From the NCBI GenBank assembly GCA_020744225.1, contig JAGMWG010000007.1, positions 1,798,001 through 1,862,000 on the forward strand: a stretch of 64,000 bases of DNA. Direction: 5' to 3'. This DNA comes from Paraphoma chrysanthemicola (lineage: Eukaryota > Ascomycota > Dothideomycetes > Pleosporales > Phaeosphaeriaceae). Position 1 is the first letter of the stretch. The number at the start of each line of letters is the position of its first letter. A program made the position numbers and the translations under genes. Below the pieces are notes generated by a model. It was not told where the DNA came from, did no database searches, and was given only the letters and a program-made list of their open reading frames with translations. Below, piece after piece: positions 22,354-34,880 of this stretch.

Positions 22354-23550
22354 ATGTCCGAGTTTGCAGCATACACGGCCAACGGCAGCAAGAGTGCTGC
22401 AGCACACGGCGCCGCCGCCAATGGCTCGCACATGGCCTGGGGCGCCACGGACAACCCGGCCGCCTTCGACTTCCGCTCTGACGTGCACACGACGCCGACG
22501 GCGGCCATGCTGCGCGCCATCCAGCAGTGCTCCCTGCTCGACGACGTGACCATGGAGGACCCCACCACGCTGGCCCTCGAGCGCTTCGTCGCCGAGCTGG
22601 CGGGCAAGGACGACGCGCTGCTGGTGCTCTCGGGCACCATGGGCAACCAGGTCGCTCTGCGCACACACCTGACCGCCCCGCCCCAGGCCGTGCTCTGCGA
22701 CCGCCGCGGGCACATCATCAACTACGAGGCCGGCGGCGTCGCCAGCCTGAGCCAGGCCATGATGCAGCCCATCGACGCCGCCAATGGCACCTACATTACC
22801 CTCGACGAGGTCCAGCGCTACGCCGTCGTTTCCGACGACGTCCACGCCTGCCCCACCCGCGTCATCTCCCTCGAGAACACGCTCAATGGTGCCATTATGC
22901 CCCTTGCTGAGGTGCGTCGCATCTCGGCCTGGGCGCGCCAACAAGGCATCATCATGCATCTAGACGGTGCCCGGCTGTGGGAAGCCGTCGCTGCGGGTGC
23001 CGGAACGCTCAAGGACTTCTGCGCCGAGTTTGACAGCATCAGCCTGTGCTTCAGCAAGGGCTTGGGCGCGCCAATAGGTAGCATCATTGTTGGGAACAAG
23101 GCCTTTATCAAGCGCAGCCGCTGGATACGCAAGTCCATCGGCGGTGGCCTCAGGCAGGCCGGCGTGGTCGCTGCTCCCGCGCGAGTCGCCGTCGAAGAAA
23201 CATTCCTTGGCGGGAAGCTTGCGCAGTCTCACGAGAACGCAAAGAAGATCCAAAAGATTTGGACAGACCTAGGGGGCAAGCTGCAGTATCCTGTAGACAC
23301 GAACATGGTGTGGCTCGATCTTGAAGCCCACGGTGTGGACCTGAACTACTTCATTGAACTCGCAGAAAAGTACGGTGTCCGAGTGCGCGCCGGCAGATTT
23401 GTGGTGCATTACCAGATTGGCCAAGAGGCAATCGAGCGCATACGAAAGGTCTTCACCGAAGTTTTGACGGGCGAAGAGTCGCGGGGCAAGAAGCGCGAGG
23501 CAGAGCATGATCCAGAGGATTTGAAGATGAAGGGCAAGGGCGTAGAATGA
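22354..23550 (+). CDS. gly1: Low-specificity L-threonine aldolase
   Basis: This PLP enzyme splits threonine or allo-threonine into glycine and acetaldehyde. One exon encodes 398 residues from ATG 22354 (MSEFAAYTANGS). Recognisable elements, in order, are DFRSDVHTTPTAAML, DVTMEDPTTLALERFVAELA, LVLSGTMGNQVALRTH, ISLENTLNGAIMPL and GIIMHLDGARLWEAV, where the Asp binds the PLP nitrogen. SLCFSKGLGAPIGS holds the Schiff-base Lys235, followed by the IRKSIGGGLRQAG phosphate-binding region. The C-terminal ~25 residues are charged and variable. The coding region is GC-rich compared with its flanks. The symbol follows yeast GLY1. Confidence 0.93.
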   Translation: MSEFAAYTANGSKSAAAHGAAANGSHMAWGATDNPAAFDFRSDVHTTPTAAMLRAIQQCSLLDDVTMEDPTTLALERFVAELAGKDDALLVLSGTMGNQVALRTHLTAPPQAVLCDRRGHIINYEAGGVASLSQAMMQPIDAANGTYITLDEVQRYAVVSDDVHACPTRVISLENTLNGAIMPLAEVRRISAWARQQGIIMHLDGARLWEAVAAGAGTLKDFCAEFDSISLCFSKGLGAPIGSIIVGNKAFIKRSRWIRKSIGGGLRQAGVVAAPARVAVEETFLGGKLAQSHENAKKIQKIWTDLGGKLQYPVDTNMVWLDLEAHGVDLNYFIELAEKYGVRVRAGRFVVHYQIGQEAIERIRKVFTEVLTGEESRGKKREAEHDPEDLKMKGKGVE

Positions 23551-23986
23551 AATACAGTACATCCAATGACAGCATTTGACTGCTTTTTCTTGAGCAACTC
23601 CAACCGCAACGTGCGCTGCGGACCGTTTCCAGCATTCGGGACGATCGGAATACAAGCTTTTCCAAGCCGTGCTAATTACGTGATGGAGTGCCGGATTCGC
23701 ACCAAAGCTTCTAACAAATACCGTCATCGATAGCAGTCCCCCAGGATAGAGGCTCAATGTCACAGGATGAGGCTCTCTTGGAATGCAGCAGGCGCGCGGC
23801 CACACCTGCTGCCCTGACTTTAGTGCCTTACCCCAGTCTTGGATCTGAAATATTCACGCCGGCGCGCGTCATCGGCCAAACTCTGCGCACAACTTCTCCG
23901 GTACTTAGCTTCAGCGCTCGACCTACCTTCAAACAAACCTCTAAATCTGCTCAATTAGTCGTCTGTTCCCTTACTCCAGGACCACT
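23551..23986. other. Intergenic, threonine aldolase to amidotransferase
   Basis: About 440 bp between tandem genes. An open frame across 23757-24125 overlaps the next gene in another frame and is not considered coding. Confidence 0.4.
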
Positions 23987-24954
23987 ATGGTACCTCCCGC
24001 AGCTCGCACGGTCGTCTCCGACCACCCAGACAAGGTGCGCATGCTTGTCCTTGAGACCGATGAGCCGCACCCAGACACGCAGAAAGAGAGGGGATCTTTT
24101 GGTGATATACTCAATGAGCTGCTAAGAAATGCTGGTGAGGCACATTCGCCGGCGCTCGGGATAGAGACTGCTATGCAGTACATTGTTGAGCCAGAGGGAG
24201 GTCAAATACCTATAAAAGAAGAAATCACCGACGACATACACGCAGTAAGAACGTTCGCAGTCTTATTTGCAATGGCCAATCTACTTATACACCCACAACA
24301 GATTTTAATCACTGGGAGTGAATGGGACGCGCACGGGGATGATGAGTGGATCCATAAACTCATGGACTTGATCAAATGTGTGCATGTTTGGAAACACAAA
24401 CTTGTCCAAGACGCTTACTGTTCACAGATCTCTGGATGCACCGTCCCGACATCAGATTCACGGGCATCTGTTTTGGTCACCAGATTCTCTGCCGCACGCT
24501 TGGATCAGAAGTCGCTCCTGAAGCGAACGGGGAGTGGGAGCTTTCCCACTCGCCCATCATCCTGTCCGACGTTGGAAGAAGACTGTTTGATTTGCCCGAA
24601 TCCGAAGACCGGATTCATTTGCATCAAATGCACCTTGACCATGTCGTATATCCTCCGTCAACTACCACCACCGACCTCTTGCCAGCAGGGACGAAAGTGC
24701 ATGTGTGGGGATCCAGCGAGCACACGGGTGTGCAAGGCGTGTACATTCAGAAGAGGCTCTTCTCTACACAAGGGCATATGGAGTTCAACGAAGTCATGGT
24801 GAGGAGACAATTGGAGTTGCGGGTCAAGGCCGGGAGCTTGTCTTCAGCCGATGCAGACGAGGCCAGCGAAAAAGCAGACTGGATGCACGATGGCCAGACG
24901 GTTGCAAAGGCAGTTATACGGTTCTTTCATGGTGATGATGACGACATTGAGTAA
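23987..24954 (+). CDS. Class I glutamine amidotransferase-like protein
   Basis: Three exons, 23987-24244, 24302-24377 and 24428-24954, encode 286 residues. The layout is that of the small GMP-synthase-type amidotransferase proteins related to yeast YLR126C. Visible motifs are VLETDEPHPDT at the N-terminus, RGSFGDILNELL, ILITGSEWDAHGDDEWI, GICFGHQILCRTLG with nucleophile Cys126, and STQGHMEFNE with His228 and Glu230 completing the triad. The first intron (57 bp, GTAAGA to CAACAG) has no stop and keeps frame; removing it joins DDIHA to ILITGSEW, as in relatives. No synthetase domain is attached, so the amide acceptor is unknown. Confidence 0.85.
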
Positions 24955-25775
24955 CTATGGTTGTCAATGGCCAATGAGCATGTTGTGTTTGATTATCAGT
25001 GGCGTTTTGGAAAGGTTGTAAACATCTTGCGCAAAGTCAAATTGTTTGCAGCTTGATTTATATCTCCTGAATAATTTCAATGTCAAAATAGTGCGCCCCA
25101 CGCAGAGACACCATTCAAGGCACTTCTCACGTTGGACATAGTGTGTAATAAACCGAAGAGAAGAAACAACCACTTGAGGTGATATCCTCAGTGAAGTACT
25201 TCTCCCTAGTAATGTTTGATGCGTCGAATAACTTTTGTGAGCGCCGGGGTACATTCGTTTGTCCGTGCTGCGGGTTTCGGCATCTTGGCTAGCGACGGCA
25301 GCCGGGAATAAGGCTTATCTCAAACGCGACGCCGTTTCCTGGCCCACTGCAACACCCATCATATGCCTCTCCTGATTGCGCGACACGTCTCTCACATCAT
25401 GCTCGAGACAACGACGCAATGTCAAAGGCAGAATTAGGAGCCCGCTCTATCTTTGCAAACGAGGTTTGCGACCGGCTTCGCGAGGATGAGCAAAGTTTCC
25501 AGGGCAGATTCGATGATGAACGGGTGACCCGCCGTCACTCTCGACTAGAGCAATGATGCGCATCGACTCGAGGTTACTGGGTCCGGCGCTAAGCATGCAG
25601 CTCGACAAGCTACACATAAAGTGTCGATACCCCATTCTGTCCACGAGGCTTGCGACCATCTTCACAACATCAGGCTTCAGCCAACGCGTCTATTATCTCA
25701 GCCAACCACTGCACTATACTGATCAGCACGCGCATCACTTGACCAACATATCGCTACACCCACCCAAAATCTTTC
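24955..25775. other. Intergenic, upstream of the MFS gene
   Basis: About 820 bp between tandem genes. A short frame at 25447-25665 (minus) and overlapping plus frames show no family features. Nothing else was recognised. Confidence 0.4.
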
Positions 25776-27497
25776 ATGAACGTAATCGAGACTAGTTCAG
25801 ATACCTCGATCTCAGATGCTGTTGTGCTCGCGGATGCCTGCTCTACTGCAGACGTTGAGAAAAATGACCGGCCTGAGACTTTACAACGCCAGGTGTCTGG
25901 ACCTCCTTATTCCATCTACAGCAAAGGAATGAAGGTCTGGATCATATTCCTAGTCTCGGTATCCGCTCTGATATCACCATTTGGAGGAACCACTTTCCTT
26001 CCAGCTTTGAACGTTCTCTCCGATGTTCTTCACATCTCGTCGGCTCAAGTGAACATCTCCATTACGACATACATGGTCAGTTCAAGCTCTGCCCTACCAG
26101 TACGAATTCAAAGCACCCCTGACCCTACCAGATCGCCCAAGCCATCGCTCCTGCGGTCATTGGTGCCATGTCTGACAACAGTGGCCGACGTTTTTCTTTC
26201 ATCGTCTGTTTTGTCATTTTCATTGCTGCCAACATTGGGCTTGCTTTGCAAACCAACTACGCTGCACTCTTACTCCTGCGCATGGTCCAGGCTGCGGGCT
26301 GTTCGGCCGCCATTGCCCTCACCTTTGCGGTGGTTGCGGATATCGCGACTTCGGCCGAACGAGGTAAATACATGGGTTTTGCTGGTGCAGGCATTCTGAT
26401 GGGTAAGAAATATGCCAACACTCATTTGCACGTGGAGGCTGATTTTGTGTCGACGAAAAGGTCCAGCCTTTGGTCCAACTATCGGCGGTGTGTTAGCCCA
26501 ATACCTTGGCTGGAGATCAATATTTTGGTTCCTGGCAATCTTTGCCGGCGTACTCCTTGTGCTATTTGTATTCTTGTTCCCAGAAACCTGCCGCAAAGTG
26601 GTTGGGAATGGATCAATACCTGCAAAGGGCATAAATCAGTCTGTCATCAGTTGGTGGCAGCAACGTAGGCTCGCCAAACAAGGGCCATCCGACAATTCTG
26701 ATGAAACGACCGAGCCAGAGAAACGTAGGATGGCACTCCCAAACCCTATGGCTACTTTCAAGATTATTGCAGAGAAGGAGTCAGGCATCGTGCTCTTGTA
26801 CAACGGATTCTTCTTCACTGGGATGATGGTCACTGTTTCTGCTATTCCGACGCTGTTTCGCAATGCATACAGTCTGAACGAACTCGATATCGGTCTCTGC
26901 TACATCGCGAATGGTATGGGCTCGCTGCTTTCATCCTTGACCATGGGCTATATTGTTGATTGGAACTTCCGACGGCATGCGAAAGCGATGGGTATGACGA
27001 TCACCAAAGGAAAGCAGCAGGATCTGAGTAATTTTCCGATTGAGCGTGTGCGACTACAAATTGTTCTTCCGGGCCACATCCTGGGCATCATCGGCATCAT
27101 TGCCTTTGGATGGGCGGTCAAGTTCGGGACACATCTGGCCGGCCCGGAAATCGCACTATTTGTGCTTGGATTTGGATTTTCCACAGCATTCAACAGCACC
27201 AACAACCTTCTCATTGACTTCCATCGCGACCAGCCGGCTGCCGCAACAGCGGCCATCAATTTTGTTCGATGCCTGATGAGCGCCGGAGGCTCGGCTGCAA
27301 TTATCCCAATGTGCGAGGCAATGAATCCAGGATGGGCTTTCACGTTGCTCGGGCTTATTTATGTTCTATTGATTGGCGTAGTACTCTGGGTAATGCGAGA
27401 TGGCATGAATTGGAGACAGGAGCTGGCTGAAAGGAAGCGGTCAAAAGTAGAAGAGCAGAGACGGGACACGAGCGAAACAGATATGCAGCAGCGCTAA
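25776..27497 (+). CDS. Major facilitator superfamily transporter (DHA1-like)
   Basis: Three exons, 25776-26075, 26132-26402 and 26461-27497, encode 535 residues, the usual length for a 12-helix fungal drug:H+ antiporter. A soluble N-terminus is followed by MKVWIIFLVSVSALISPFGG (TM1). Loop 2-3 carries the MFS signature GAMSDNSGRR. Further helices include FSFIVCFVIFIAANIGLAL, GVLLVLFVFLFP with the PETC-type loop, a long charged central loop, and TM7-12 ending with LIYVLLIGVVLWVM and a charged tail. Intron 2 lies in the conserved GP-x-x-GG motif C region (MG|PAFGPTIGGV). The substrate is not readable. The ABM and AtuA-like neighbours suggest a link with small-molecule catabolism or export. Confidence 0.9.
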
Positions 27498-27908
27498 ATG
27501 TAACATCAATTGGGAATTACACATTCGGAAGCGGATCAAGCCTATTCAAGCCTGTCTAACCCAGACTCCTTTGTAATTACCGGTCTTGCGCAGTCAGATT
27601 CCACCAATTCTAAAGTTTTGCCGATTGCCGTGTGTTACTTGAGGCACAACATACTCAATCGCGCGCTTTTGCTATTCAGCCGGCTGTCTGTTATTATGAA
27701 CTCCTAGAGACCTTCGCGCCTCTCCATAAGTGTAGCATAACGCTAAGAGATTACTGTACACCTCGAATGGACTACAGAAAGAAATGCTTAGCAGTAAGTG
27801 AATAAACTTGGCTTAAGAAATTTGAGAGTATGTAGTGACTCTTGAGGGCAACACTGTACGGAGTGTATGGTCGAATATATTTGGCCTACGTTATACAATT
27901 TTCTCATC
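27498..27908. other. Convergent 3' intergenic region
   Basis: About 410 bp between the MFS gene (plus) and the ABM gene (minus); AT-rich and consistent with 3' UTRs. Confidence 0.4.
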
Positions 27909-28723
27909 CTATTCACCACTCTCAAAGCCTCTAAGCAGCAATCCCGTTCTGATATGCTTCTGGTTCTTTATATTCTCCTGTATGGCTTTGCTTGGCTGCT
28001 AAACGCTTAGTAAGAGGTTGATATTTGATTCAGACAAAACTCACCACGTGCACGTCCCACAAGTACTTCTCATCTTTATACCTTTCAAGACTATACAAGA
28101 CATCATCGTCTTCGGGGTCGGCTAGAAACCAGTAAGTATATGTGCCCCCTTCTTCTTCCGTCGCCACAGAAGCGGCTACATTCTTCCAACGTTCGATGCC
28201 TTCAATGCGTGTACCGGGAGCATATTGTATTCGGGCCATTGCTGCATGGGTCCCGGTTTTGGAATGAGGATCATTGGGACGCAGCGCAAAGCCAGCGACG
28301 GGCTCCAGGTGTTGCTCTCGTTGAGGCTCGCGCAGAAGGTTCCTCGTGGTGCATGTTTCATCGAGCTTGGATTTAGCCTCGCTACCAACGTAGCTGCTAT
28401 ATTCCTGACGAGACTTGAAGCTACAAGTACTTAGAAGAGTAGTACAATTCCGAAAAGCACTCAACTGACCAGAACACCAGGATTACCGAGGTTGTGTGAG
28501 GCTTCTTCTCCCTCAGTAAATAGAAGCAAGATATTGTACTTCTATACTCGCTCACATATCGTTTAACTGAATCAAGGGCATCGACAAGCTAAAGCTGTCA
28601 ACTCTGAACCAAGGCCTGTCTCATTGATGTGGCTACAAAACGCACCTCGCTCATTTTTCCATCGCGCGGAGCCAGATGCCAGAAAACTACCACAGGCTTT
28701 TGACCTATGCTGGACGCCACCAT
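27909..28723 (-). CDS. ABM-superfamily protein (antibiotic biosynthesis monooxygenase fold)
   Basis: Four exons on the minus strand, 28723-28646, 28588-28470, 28420-28045 and 27995-27909, encode 219 residues. Each junction has a GT-AG intron of 49-57 bp and keeps phase. The protein reads as two ABM-like halves. The first has VVVFWHLAPRDGKMSE and then DALDSVKRYVSEYRSTISCF. The second has MARIQYAPGTRIEGIERWK, GGTYTYWFLADPEDDDVLYS and YLWDVHVPSKAIQENI. ABM proteins are cofactor-free dimeric enzymes or cyclases acting on small aromatic or quinone substrates, or stress-related relatives. No specific reaction can be assigned. The splice model rests on frame continuity and on the family pattern of a beta strand, helix and W-x-VHVPS ending. 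Confidence 0.75.
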
Positions 28724-29815
28724 GCTGATATTACGTCTTTGCAGTCTTGGAATAATTAGCACAGCAGCAGAAGGAGTAGATTCTGGATGAGGGTAGTCTC
28801 TCACAGAGCTTGGAAAGTCGGAAACAAGAACAAAGTGGCCAGCGCAACTCTAGCCTTGCTGCACTCGCGCAACACTTCAGTAGCTAATCTGTATCCTTTA
28901 ATGCAGTGAAGGCAAACAGCCCTCCTTATAAGTTAGATTTGGAAGAGCACATTTACTGCGTTTTGCTGTTTGTCAGCATTGAGGATGCACGTCTATTTCC
29001 GAACTCCCACTCTGCACAAGAGGGTAGCATTGCTTTCGTATCGAAACCCTGCAAATGTTTGCTGTTGAAGGAAGTTACGACTCATTAGATCTAGACTAAT
29101 TGGTTCCGGGAATCATAGCGCATGCGCCAGCTTTTGGAGTAGCACACGTGCGTCTCGTTAACGATCATGTCGTCTCGCGAGCCACAGGAACCATTTACAG
29201 TAATTATAATTCGTGAATAGTACCTTACTTCCAGTCACAGCCTAGACATCTCCGATTTGAACCAGATATCTGATGAGCCTGAGTTCCTTAAACAGCTAAT
29301 TCAATTCTTTAGCGACGACCGATATGAAAAACCATCTCGATAATCTTAGGCGTGCTTCTGCTACGCTTCTCCCAGTCAACAGTTTTGCGGGGGCGACGTG
29401 AGGGACCGGTGATACCTAAGTATCGGGGTGCATATGGTTAGCTCCTGAGTCATTAGCGCAAATGACCCCTGCTCAACCTTTCCAGGTGTCTACAGTACCG
29501 GATATTGCTTTCCATGCTACCCCGATGAATGACATTCGGAGCACAGCGTCGTTGTTGAGCGCTTATTATATGCCGCAAAAGCTTGCCACGCCCTTGCACA
29601 ATGGTCGTGCTGGTTGGCTAGGCTCGTGACGACCTGCTAGAGCTTTTCCGAGATTGAGAGTGAAATTCAGCTATATCATCAAGGAATATGCCTACTGTCC
29701 ACCTGAACGATCAAGATAGAGCATTTTCATTAGCTCCATCAAGCAAAATTACCATCTGCTTCAATTGAGCATCTCCTCTTCAGTCTCTCAATAACAAGGT
29801 CTAAATTGAGCATCC
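28724..29815. other. Gene-free interval between ABM and AtuA-like genes
   Basis: About 1.1 kb separating divergently read genes. Only short frames without family features are present. The local AT content is higher than in the gene-rich part on the left. No repeat was recognised. Confidence 0.4.
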
Positions 29816-31893
29816 ATGATGGGGCCTAACGATGGTTTGCATGGGTTCAATGGCATGACTAGCGATCAGATGACTCACGGAGAGGCGAAACGTCCAGTTC
29901 GTATTGCAGGATGCTCTGGGGGTGCGTATCATTTCTTGGGAAAATGCCGAGTGTACTCACAATCATGACAGGTGTATATGACCGTAAACGTGCCATCCAT
30001 GACATGGCCAAAAACGAAGACGTCGACGTCATAACCGGAGACTGGATGTCAGAAGCCAACATGACGCTACGAGGATCAGACAAACGAGAACATCTCAGCT
30101 CTGGTACGCTCGTTGGAAAGGCCTATGAGCCCTATTTTCTCGAAGAGCTTGACCCAGCCATTCCTTGGCTCGCACGAAGAGGTGTCAAGCTCGCGGTAAA
30201 CGCTGGCGCTTCTGATGTTCAAGGCCTTGCCCAAGCGGTCCAAGTGCTAGTGGAACAGCACGGTGTAGATTTGAAGATTGCATATGTAGACGGCGACGAT
30301 GTCACAGATGCAGTTCTCGAGCTATATAGGAAGGGTATGCCTCACTAATTTTGAACTTCCTATGCCTGAGCTGACAATATGGGCTGTAGGCGAGCAATTT
30401 CTCGATCTCCCGGCCAACAAGAACATACAGGAATGGGACTACGAGCCGCTATGTGCCCAATGCTACCTTGGTGGCACTGGTATCGCTGCTTGTTTCAAGG
30501 CAGGCGCCGACATTGTACTGTGCGGTAGAGTAGCGGATGCATCAGTCACGGTAGGTGCAGCTATGTGGTGGCATGGATGGGAGCGCGAAACCCATGTCCA
30601 AGAACTTGCTGGTACTCTGATGATTGGTCACATCATTGAGTGCTCAACGTATGCTACCGGAGGGTATTACAGTGGGTTCAAGGATCTAGGAGACCAGGAC
30701 ACGGACATGGGATATCCTATTGCAGCAATTGACGTGCAAGGAAATGGCGTCATCTCAATGGAGAAAGGAAAACACGGACTTGTTACGCCTTCAACAATTG
30801 CTAGTCAGCTACTCTACGAGATCCAGGGTGATCTATACTATAATTCGGATGTTACGGCGTCGATAGGAGACATCAAATTGGAATCTGTGGGAAAGAATGA
30901 GGTCAAGGTCTCCGGTGTCAAAGGATACCCACCTCCACCCACCACAAAAGGCATGTCTATTCTATCGATTGAGAGTCTGGACACTAACTAACACATAATT
31001 CAGTTGGAATCACAGCAAAGGGAGGCTGGCAGGCCGAGTTCCACTTCTTCCTCACAGGTCTCGATATCGAAGAAAAGGCAAAGATGATCGAACGTCAAAC
31101 GAAAGCGGCAATGGGTGAACAACATCTGGCCAAATTCTCCTGTCTGAACTTCACGATAGCCGGCAAGGTTCCAGATGATCCAAAAAGTCAGGATGAAGCA
31201 ACGGTGGACTTCCGCATATTTGCCCAATCTCGAGACCCAGACATTCTCTCTGCGTCTTCCATCATCGATTCCGATCGTGGCTCCTTTGCCAGATTTTGTA
31301 TCGAGAACCTGCTGCAGGGTTATCCAGGCAGTACGATGGCGCCAGACATGCGACAAGCAATAGGCAGGCCTTTCTTTGAGTACTGGGTCAGTCTGCTACC
31401 ACAAACCCTGGTTAAGGAGACAGTACATCTCCATGACGGGCGAATCTTAGAGATCCCAAGTCCATCTTTGACGCAGGAGTTCCCACGCGAACAGCCTGAT
31501 CAGCCTTGGACTTCTAGCCCCGTTGATTTATCCACCTTTGGGCCAACCACACGAGCGCCTCTTGGTTATATTACGCTTGGCCGATCTGGCGACAAGTCCT
31601 CAAATGCAAATCTGGGACTTTTTGTCCGACACGAAGACGAGTGGGATTGGCTACGGTCATTACTGAGCACGGAGAAATTGAGAGACTTGTTGGGCAAGGA
31701 CGATGCTGGGCGCCAGATTGATAGATGCGAGATGCCGAACATCAGGGCCGTTCACTTCCTTCTGAAGGATCATCTGGATCGAGGATTCAACGCGACGAGC
31801 GGGTACGATAGTTTGGGCAAAAATCTTTGCGAGTATATTCGAGCCAAGCACGTCGAGATCCCAGACAAGTTTCTAGATCGTGGGAGGATATAG
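29816..31893 (+). CDS. AtuA/DUF1446 family protein (acyclic terpene utilisation-like)
   Basis: Four exons, 29816-29921, 29972-30334, 30390-30950 and 31004-31893, encode 639 residues. The AtuA-type N-terminal domain starts with VRIAGCSGG and continues with DVDVITGDWMSEANMTL, GVKLAVNAGASDVQGLA, CAQCYLGGTGIAACFKAGAD, IVLCGRVADASVTVGAAMWW and IECSTYATGGYYSGFKDL. The C-terminal third carries the second conserved domain, PLGYITLGRSGDKSSNANLG. In Pseudomonas, AtuA belongs to the citronellol/geraniol catabolic operon, though its exact reaction is unsettled. Fungal members are often near CoA-metabolism genes. The third intron (30951-31003) uses a GC donor (AAAAG|GCATGT) with a CTAAC branch and TTCAG acceptor, the only way I found to keep the frame. 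Confidence 0.88.
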
Positions 31894-34880
31894 GTCAAAC
31901 TCACCCCTCACAAACATAAGTAGCCCACACTCATAACAGAGGAATACATCCTTATTCACGCACTAGTTATGTTATAATAAAGCTTGATCTTTAGCCCGGT
32001 AATAAATACTTCGTAATCCTTTGTGCTTATAGAGGTGCGTTAATTCATCAGTGGTCCTAACTGCACGAATTATGCGATGCCGCATACTACCTAGATTGTG
32101 TGGTGTTCTGAGAGCAAACCCTTCTACTAACTAGGGTCGTTGAGTAGACGTTTTGTCTGCTAACTCTGTGATGCATCCTGTTCGCAACATCTCTAGCATG
32201 GCTATGTACATGTGATACTCTGGTGGACTCTTTACAGATTTGACTGACCGCTTTATATGATATTAAATATAGTATCTCCGCCTAACTACTTATGATGTAT
32301 TCCAAAGTCTTATTGCTGGTACCTGCACCTTCGTTCAACGTGAAGTGGTTATCTAAGCATGAATGTCTTCGAGAAGGGCCTCTCGGATATTAAATTAGGC
32401 CTCGAAGAGATTTATTATCGTTGCTATAAATCTTGCATTTTAGTATGCCGCGTTCTCGATTGGACTAGCTGTGTATAATATAGGCTCTGATCTATTGTGC
32501 TCTTTACACAATGCATTATTAGGTCGTACAGTTAGGCAACTAAAGTTATTTCTACAGTGATGGAGATTTACTCTCCTACCTTTTTGGGAAACCGTATCGT
32601 ATTCACTGCAGATGAGGAGCAGCTAATCCCGTAGGCTATCTTTTTCAGAATCGCCATTGTTGACTCGTGATCTTTAACTTGAGATGCGATGGTATGATTA
32701 CTTCGCTTGCTCGTGGTGGTGAACGATATCTAAGCATTCAACGATGTCGTGAAGTCTATCTCCTGGAGTTGAGTCATCGCTAGCTCGCTAATAGAGGGCC
32801 ACACTTGCTACTTGCGCGACGAAGCCTTTCATACAAATGTCAGCATCGTCTTCCTACTACTTCTCGAGCACTGAAATATTGATGCGGCTACTGATGATTA
32901 GTTGTTGGTGCTGCGAACGTGCGAAACGATCGATGATCCGCGAGTATGTAATTATGTCTTTTACTCTAGTAGATGAAATCTCATCTACTACTTATAATGC
33001 GTAAAGCCTTCCCACACGAGAGTACCATTCTCTTGATTGGCGAGGGGTTTTAAATCTAACTATTTGACTAACACAACGAATAAGAAGGCCATCCTTCCTG
33101 CCTATTTTCTTCTTAACGCGTGCCCGTCTTATAACTGCTGCTTCCCGTCCCTTCTTATCTAGCGCTGTCTTCAATATCAATACCATAGTCTTTTCTGCCT
33201 CATTGCGCTCCAAAGGTCCAGAGCTTAAATAATATCTTACTTTTTGTCTCTTGGGAAACATCCGTAGATAGGGTTGGTTCTGAACAAAATTTGAATGTTG
33301 TTGTGCTGAGAAACTTCTGCCAATGTGATCGTGGTTCACAATCTGTGACCTCGTCTAAACCGACACTATCGGAGGGATTGCACCTCGCGGATTTGATTTT
33401 GAGAGGATTCAACTGCTAGGCCTACTAGGACCATTTTAAAAGATCACTGTTTCGTCAATGTCGAGCATGACCCAATCGCCTCGCCACCATATTTCCCGCG
33501 CGGCACTAGGTCCCCAGTAGAGAGAATTAGTATCTTATGCTTCCACTCATCAAACATCAAGTAATACAGTCTGTTGTTTGCCACAGCTCGCAATAGTAGC
33601 GCTGCCATAGTTACACAGAGTTAGAGAAGCAGACAAGAAAATGGCTATGACATGAGGTTTCCGATATTCAAACCTACCATCGTTGTCGAGAGCTAGGCGT
33701 TATGTCAAGAGGATGAAGGGCAACTCATGAACATGAACGCGACCAGATAATGCACGGTCTAACCACGTTTTTCCTGCGGAGCCAATTCCAATTCGAGATC
33801 GTGTAATGGTACTACGGGCGGAAGAACTACTTCAGAAGCATCGGAATGAATGTATCAGAAGAAATGCTGTATACTTTCATTTCTGTAGATCCGCAAGCAC
33901 AGCCAAATTGCTAACCCTATTGTAATCAGGCGGCGCCGTAGTACAAGTTGTGTCAGCTACGTTCTCGAACACATGTAAATTACACACTTTTCCTTCAGCT
34001 TAAGTATGTAGCCGTTAATACCTCCACTGTTACATTCTCGTCTGTCTGTCAGATCGTTCTCGATGACTACGGCAGGCAAATGGCCGAAGGAACGAATTAT
34101 TCGGCTCTTAATCCATCTAGCAGAGTGATTTCCTTATACAAGTTTCCGTGACGAGTGATTTGATAACTAAATCTCTTGTGTCTAACTGCTGTAGTATAGA
34201 TGGACTGCGTGTTGGCTCATTGCTGACTCTACCGAAATTGTATTCACTCCCACCGCTGCCATGGCTACCACTACCACAGCCACCAGTCGCAGTCACATCG
34301 TTGTCTTTGTTAAGAAATTCGCCAGGCATAATGAGCTTCGTGGTCGATCTGTATATGAAGTCGCCCGTTGTCACTGATGATTGAAGTGTAACATACACGA
34401 TTAGTGACATGCAAGAATACGTAGCGTGTCAGAACATACCGATAAGAGCATCGTGTGCGCGCAATGAACACGCCCTCACCTTGAAGTAATTGGATGCGCG
34501 GATGCCATTAATCGTTTTATCTGCTCAACCATATGAAACACCACTGTGTTTTCATTGCCGACGCACGTGAACCGCGCGGCGTGCTCAGTCATTCTCAATC
34601 ATTCGACGTATTGTGCAATGATGAGTCGGTCGCGAGGATGATACGCACATCCTGACTGAAATATCGCGCGAGATCGCGTGCGCTCGCATATCGCGCTGCG
34701 GAATGCATTGGAGAAGCTGTTAGGTTGGCATGCGACATACTTGTGCTGTCTAGACAACCTTGGAAGGCCTGTTGCGAGAGCTTGTGATAGCAGTTGCGTT
34801 TTGACGGTGCCCACGAGCACAGAAGTGGGCAAGTCGAAGAGCTCTAAGAACGAAGACAGGGAAAGACTTAAGCGAGCCTA
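31894..34880. other. 3-kb gene-poor interval
   Basis: Moderately AT-rich with dense stops. Open frames at 32992-33339 (minus, a basic stretch) and 33948-34410 (both strands) have no family features and no splice partners. The stretch may include a decayed insertion, but I found no terminal repeats around it. One inverted repeat is listed separately. Confidence 0.4.
32967..32990. repeat. Perfect 10-bp inverted repeat
   Basis: Arms TAGTAGATGA and TCATCTACTA flank a 4-nt AATC spacer, a short potential hairpin in gene-free DNA. Significance unknown. Confidence 0.6.

Noticed and set aside
32992..33339. 115-codon basic minus-strand frame
   Set aside because: Basic stretch suggested a transposase fragment, but no domain motif or terminal repeats support it.
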